From the NCBI GenBank assembly GCA_016784705.1, contig JADHUD010000145.1, forward strand, positions 1-6,375: a stretch of 6,375 nt of DNA, given 5' to 3'. The position numbers and the translations under genes are program-made. The DNA is from Spirochaetia bacterium. GTDB taxonomy: Bacteria > Spirochaetota > Spirochaetia > JABMQR01. Below the pieces are notes generated by a model. It searched no databases, was not told where the DNA came from, and saw only the letters and a list, made by a program, of their open reading frames with translations. This document shows positions 6,235 to 6,375 of the stretch, in pieces (positions within the stretch are counted from its first letter, which is position 1; each line of letters opens with the position of its first letter).

Positions 6235-6266
6235 TTCTCTGAAGTTCTCTGAAGCTTCTCCTGAAG
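6235..6266. repeat. Tandem repeat of a 10-mer (TTCTCTGAAG), three copies
   Basis: Two exact copies of TTCTCTGAAG lie head to tail (6235-6244, 6245-6254), followed after one base by a variant with an added C (TTCTCCTGAAG, 6256-6266). The period is about one helical turn, so each copy faces the same side of the DNA. The array lies upstream of the -35 regions of both divergent promoters. It could be a multi-site binding element or simple slippage product. Confidence 0.5.
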
Positions 6267-6302
6267 CGTATCATAATCGGTGTGTAAAAAAACCACGCAG
6301 TG

Positions 6303-6314
6303 ACAGAGTTCTGT
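6303..6314. promoter_or_regulatory. Small inverted repeat in the spacer of the rightward promoter
   Basis: ACAGA (6303-6307) and TCTGT (6310-6314) are complementary around GT. The repeat sits immediately upstream of the extended -10 element, where a bound repressor would block RNA polymerase. The arms are only 5 bp, so it is a weak candidate operator. Confidence 0.25.
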
Positions 6315-6322
6315 GCTATAAT
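6314..6322 (+). promoter_or_regulatory. Extended -10 promoter for a rightward gene beyond the window
   Basis: TGCTATAAT at 6314-6322 is a perfect extended -10 element (TGn followed by TATAAT). No good -35 hexamer is present at the normal spacing (CACGCA at 6294-6299), as is common for this promoter class. Transcription would begin near 6329 and run off the right edge, where a ribosome site appears within about 45 nt. Confidence 0.6.
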
Positions 6323-6326
6323 GTAA

Positions 6327-6338
6327 ATTGTGTTTACT
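6327..6338 (+). repeat. 12-bp motif ATTGTGTTTACT, copy 2
   Basis: Second exact copy, 181 bp from the first in the same orientation. It overlaps the left half of the palindrome at 6333-6344 and the predicted start of rightward transcription. Confidence 0.45.
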
Positions 6339-6344
6339 AGTAAA
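6333..6344. promoter_or_regulatory. Perfect 12-bp palindrome at the rightward transcription start
   Basis: TTTACTAGTAAA is its own reverse complement. It begins 10 bp after the -10 hexamer, so it covers the predicted start region, a classic repressor position. Its left half belongs to a 12-bp motif (ATTGTGTTTACT) that recurs in the leftward leader, which supports a sequence-specific binding site. Confidence 0.5.
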
Positions 6345-6366
6345 TTTCCCTCTAATTAATTATATC

Positions 6367-6375
6367 AGAAGAGGA
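6367..6375 (+). promoter_or_regulatory. Ribosome binding site of a rightward gene starting past the right edge
   Basis: The last nine bases, AGAAGAGGA, form a purine-rich Shine-Dalgarno-like run downstream of the extended -10 promoter and palindrome. No start codon follows before the edge, so the gene itself cannot be described. The layout implies a gene divergent from the polyamine operon. Confidence 0.5.

Larger units (their letters stand above)
6002..6375. other. Divergent intergenic control region without a protein gene
   Basis: This 374-nt AT-rich stretch holds no convincing protein gene on either strand. It contains the leader and promoter of the leftward genes, the promoter region of an off-window rightward gene, and the repeats listed separately. 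An eight-T run lies at 6229-6236 with no stem before it on the plus strand, so I do not call it a terminator. Confidence 0.7.

Noticed and set aside
6229..6236. Eight-T run as the end of a rightward terminator
   Set aside because: No stem of useful length precedes it on the plus strand; the preceding bases are the AT-rich spacer and -35 of the leftward promoter.

Overview
The window carries a leftward-transcribed (minus-strand) gene cluster that encodes a whole polyamine route from arginine to spermidine. Reading in the direction of transcription, from the right edge to the left, it holds a small very acidic protein of unknown function (66 aa), biosynthetic arginine decarboxylase (speA), a saccharopine-dehydrogenase-family carboxyspermidine dehydrogenase, carboxy(nor)spermidine decarboxylase (nspC), an agmatinase-family ureohydrolase (speB), and the first 158 codons of a RecQ helicase that runs off the left edge. 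From speA to recQ the spacings are 36 nt, a 22-nt overlap, a 4-nt ATGA overlap and 8 nt, so these five genes are almost certainly one operon.

Pathway: SpeA makes agmatine from arginine and SpeB can release urea to give putrescine. The dehydrogenase would couple the diamine to aspartate semialdehyde and reduce the imine, and NspC would decarboxylate the product to spermidine. This is the S-adenosylmethionine-independent route; no speD or speE lies in the window. The same gene set also fits a variant in which agmatine itself is aminopropylated first and the ureohydrolase acts last, and the sequence alone does not settle the order.

The right end (6002-6375) has no detectable protein gene but is dense in signals. 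It holds a good minus-strand sigma70-type promoter (6196-6223), a hairpin with a U-tract directly downstream of it, and a second long stem that shares bases with that hairpin. It also holds an extended -10 plus-strand promoter (6314-6322), a 12-bp perfect palindrome, a 12-bp motif repeated 181 bp apart, a tandem 10-mer repeat and, at the very edge, a ribosome binding site pointing right. It is therefore probably the control region between the polyamine operon and a divergent gene that starts just beyond the window. The 155-nt gap between the 66-aa gene and speA holds two inverted repeats in the probable speA leader.

Organism: a bacterium of moderate GC content in genes, with AT-rich intergenic DNA, consensus-like TTGACA/TATAAT promoters and purine-rich ribosome binding sites. 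The gene set is found in several phyla, including spirochaetes, Bacteroidetes and delta-/epsilon-proteobacteria. My impression leans towards a spirochaete, but this is a low-confidence inference. No mobile element, CRISPR array, tRNA or rRNA was seen.
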